From: Diprion similis
Lineage: Eukaryota > Arthropoda > Insecta > Hymenoptera > Diprionidae
Reading direction: 5' to 3'
Length of the DNA: 64,000 nt
Assembly (NCBI RefSeq): GCF_021155765.1
Contig: NC_060108.1
Span: 21,043,025 to 21,107,024, forward strand
Position numbers and translations under genes: made by a program
The notes under the pieces: generated by a model
Databases searched by the model: none
What the model saw: the letters and a program-made list of their open reading frames with translations, nothing else
What the model was told of the DNA's origin: nothing
Part shown: piece after piece, positions 63,245 through 64,000 of the stretch
How positions within the stretch are numbered: position 1 is the stretch's first letter
How the letters are laid out: every line of letters starts with the position of its first letter

Positions 63245-63883
63245 ATGGCTGATCAGTTAGAAAATACTAATCCAAAATTGTACAAAAAGGTTCACGAAAG
63301 GGAAATCACAGCTGAGGACGAAGACGAGGATGTTGTCGATGAGTTTGACTCACGAGAAATATTCGGTAATTGTAACCTCTCGCAGTTTTAGTCCGTAGTC
63401 GCACACCCACGTGATTATAAGGGAACTAAAATTTTTTACAATTTACAGATCTTATTCGCAATATCAACGATCCGGAACACCCTCTAACTCTGGAGGAATT
63501 GAACGTTGTTGAACAAAGCCTCATTGAGGTACGTAGCCATTTAGGTTATGTCGTTTCTAGCAGTTTCAGCCCGATGGATTAGGAGTTTTATTCTGATATC
63601 TGGCTACTTTCAGGTCGATAATAAGCGCAATAAAGTCCATGTTAAATTCACGCCTACGATACCTCACTGCAGCATGGCAACGCTGATCGGTCTCTCTATT
63701 AGAGTTCAGCTTCTGCGTGCTCTGCCGTCAAGGTTTAAAGTGAATGTTGAAATAACGCCAGGAACACACGCCTCTGAAACGGCGGTAAACAAGCAGCTTG
63801 CCGATAAGGAAAGAGTCGCAGCTGCACTGGAAAATAATCACCTTATTGAAGTAATCAACCAATGCATTGCTGTGAAAATGTAA
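63245..63883 (+). CDS. galla-2: MIP18 family protein galla-2 (CIAO2B/FAM96B orthologue), three exons
   Basis: Exons 63245-63365, 63449-63528 and 63614-63883 join with GT-AG borders (G|GTAATT, TTTACAG, GAG|GTACGT, TTTCAG) to give 156 aa, the normal length. An acidic N-terminal stretch ([12 protein letters not shown]) is followed by the DUF59/MIP18 domain: [18 protein letters not shown], then [18 protein letters not shown] with the invariant cysteine (Cys86), then the ITPGTHASE and [16 protein letters not shown] blocks. The protein belongs to the cytosolic iron-sulfur targeting complex with CIAO1 and MMS19 and delivers Fe-S clusters to apoproteins such as DNA polymerases and helicases. The start context AACAAAAATGG is good and no upstream in-frame ATG competes. 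The gene is ordinary and complete. A weak AATAAT signal lies at 63909-63914, so the transcript may end at or beyond the window edge. Confidence 0.97.
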
Positions 63884-64000
63884 AAGTTCCACATCCACTA
63901 GATATAAGAATAATTCACTCCCAATAGTGAGTAATGTACATGGTTTTGTATATAATATGTAATACTAGAGTAAAATTTTGATGTAAAAATTCAATTGTAA

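Noticed and set aside
1-64000. tRNA, rRNA, CRISPR arrays, transposase or reverse transcriptase genes
   Set aside because: I looked for cloverleaf A/B boxes, long conserved rRNA strings, regular spaced repeats and transposase or polymerase motifs, and saw none that I could support by eye.

Overview
The window looks like arthropod nuclear DNA, most likely from an insect. Coding exons are small and widely spaced, introns carry GT-AG borders, and the flanks are AT-rich with microsatellites and homopolymer runs. There are no operons or bacterial ribosome sites. A hymenopteran is my best guess from the style of the three protein families, but nothing in the window proves the order.

Layout. (1) 2.7-11.8 kb, minus strand: a complete nine-exon coding region for a stomatin/MEC-2-type band 7 membrane protein (295 aa). 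Two plus-strand exon-like segments, at 10.2-10.45 and 11.4-11.6 kb, lie in or beside its long first coding intron and may be a nested gene I do not recognise. (2) 12-18 kb: no gene seen, but a 174-bp element with terminal inverted repeats at 16.2 kb. (3) 18-40 kb, minus strand: a tandem family of GT31 beta-1,3-galactosyltransferase-like genes. Two copies are intact with the same two-exon structure (25.5-26.9 and 38.7-40.1 kb). Two are disabled relics (21.3-22.3 and 24.5-24.7 kb). The relics share the same premature stop at a conserved tyrosine codon, so they probably descend from an already dead copy. Diverged non-exonic blocks in the same region are also repeated two or three times in the same order (18.2, 20.4, 23.4, 24.8, 31.6, 32.5 and 33.2 kb), which shows that long segments were duplicated and not only the exons. 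(4) 40-63 kb: no coding exon that I can support, only simple repeats and GC-rich islands, the strongest at 56.2-57.0 kb. (5) 63.2-63.9 kb, plus strand: a complete three-exon gene for the MIP18/CIAO2B-type protein (galla-2), a cytosolic iron-sulfur targeting factor.

The three gene families do not form a pathway. Stomatin organises membrane microdomains and channels, the galactosyltransferases act in the Golgi lumen, and galla-2 acts in cytosolic Fe-S protein assembly. The most unusual part is the galactosyltransferase cluster with its shared-stop pseudogenes and co-duplicated flanking blocks, two of which keep an aligned reading frame between copies. Gene models were built by hand from splice signals and family conservation; untranslated exons and transcription starts were not found.
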